Below are positions 24,766 through 24,991 of a stretch of DNA of 24,991 nucleotides, piece after piece. Below the pieces are notes generated by a model that was not told the DNA's origin, did no database searches, and saw only the letters and a program-made list of their open reading frames with translations. The stretch is from an uncultured Eubacteriales bacterium. GTDB taxonomy: Bacteria; Bacillota; Clostridia; Christensenellales; CAG-138. The position numbers and the translations under genes are program-made. Location: the NCBI GenBank assembly GCA_902768995.1, contig CACXNN010000021.1, forward strand, positions 1 through 24,991. The letters are read 5' to 3'. The stretch's first letter is position 1, and each line of letters begins with the position of its first letter.

Positions 24766-24803
24766 TCGAAGGGAGGAAACGTTGTTTCCTCCCTTCGATT
24801 TAT
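24766..24803 (+). terminator. 15-bp perfect hairpin ending the ABC operon
   Basis: TCGAAGGGAGGAAAC (24766-24780) and its exact complement (24784-24798) around a GTT loop, followed by TTTAT. The stem is very strong but the T-tract is weak. It lies 5 bp after the ATPase stop. The arms contain GGAGG and CCTCC. Confidence 0.7.
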
Positions 24804-24893
24804 CGCTCACGCGGGTGCTCCGCGTTCTTCCTAAGTATCCTAAGTTCGTACGGTTACACCGCGCTTATGCATCTAAAAAGGAGGCATCAGACC

Positions 24894-24991
24894 ATGCAAG
24901 TCGATCCCTTCACCAGATTCGAGAAGGACTGGGCCCTACTGACGGCGGGCACAGCGGACCATTTCAACAGCATGACCATCGGCTGGGGGAG
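24894..24991 (+). CDS. Flavin reductase-like (FMN-binding split barrel) protein, 5' end only
   Basis: The ATG at 24894 follows AAAAAGGAGG at 9 nt and runs off the window after 32 codons. MQVDPFTRFEKDWALLTAG, then NSMTIGWG, is the usual beginning of DIM6/NTAB-family flavin reductases (the W-x-LLTAG...NSMTI-x-WG pattern). These bind FMN and reduce it or pass electrons. Whether it belongs to the upstream operon is unclear, because a hairpin intervenes and no clear promoter is visible. Confidence 0.75.
   Translation, partial: MQVDPFTRFEKDWALLTAGTADHFNSMTIGWG

Overview
The window looks like chromosomal DNA from a GC-rich member of the Clostridia (Bacillota), probably a gut anaerobe of the Oscillospiraceae/Christensenellales type. 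The evidence is strong AGGAGG-type ribosome binding sites, AT-rich sigma-A promoters with frequent extended -10 boxes, strongly C/G-ending codons, Clostridia-type secreted repeat proteins, a typical low-GC Gram-positive lipoprotein leader, and HypA/HypB metallochaperones beside a multi-[4Fe-4S] flavoprotein. Genus cannot be decided from the sequence. I see no tRNA, rRNA, CRISPR array, insertion sequence or phage gene.

Layout. (1) 1-2648: a divergent pair. On the minus strand is a GNAT acetyltransferase fused to a class-C beta-lactamase-like serine hydrolase, incomplete at the window edge and carrying one frameshift. On the plus strand is a MATE efflux pump. The minus-strand gene is preceded by a promoter, a 19-codon ORF with a perfect Shine-Dalgarno, a 9-bp stem that can hide that Shine-Dalgarno, and an intrinsic terminator. 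This has the architecture of a translation-coupled attenuator and is the best candidate for an undescribed system here. (2) 2695-5685: a 974-aa secreted multidomain protein. (3) 5686-5953: a hairpin-rich intergenic patch. (4) 5954-6504: msrA. (5) 6595-9294: a two-gene operon of a cytoplasmic ParB-like/BMP (PnrA-like) fusion and a metallophosphoesterase. (6) 9307-11685: a 740-aa secreted Ig-like repeat protein. (7) 11747-15588: an RND exporter with a long coiled-coil insertion, broken by an out-of-frame deletion that removes TM2-TM3. (8) 15621-20714: a minus-strand operon hypB - FAD/FeS oxidoreductase - hypA - membrane protein. (9) 20735-24803: a divergent ABC importer operon (lipoprotein, double permease, ATPase), with an internal terminator after the binding protein and a frameshift in the permease. 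(10) 24894-end: start of a flavin-reductase-like gene.

How the parts fit. The first kilobases read as a drug or polyamine stress locus (efflux plus acetylation/hydrolysis). The hyp operon appears to pair nickel insertion factors with a dedicated NAD(P)H-ferredoxin type flavoprotein, although no hydrogenase structural gene is in view. The importer resembles Fbp/Afu-type systems for iron(III), phosphonate or sugar phosphate. Three reading frames in 25 kb are interrupted (GNAT-hydrolase, RND, permease). Two of the breaks sit in short homopolymers, so sequencing or assembly error must be excluded before any of them is called a pseudogene.
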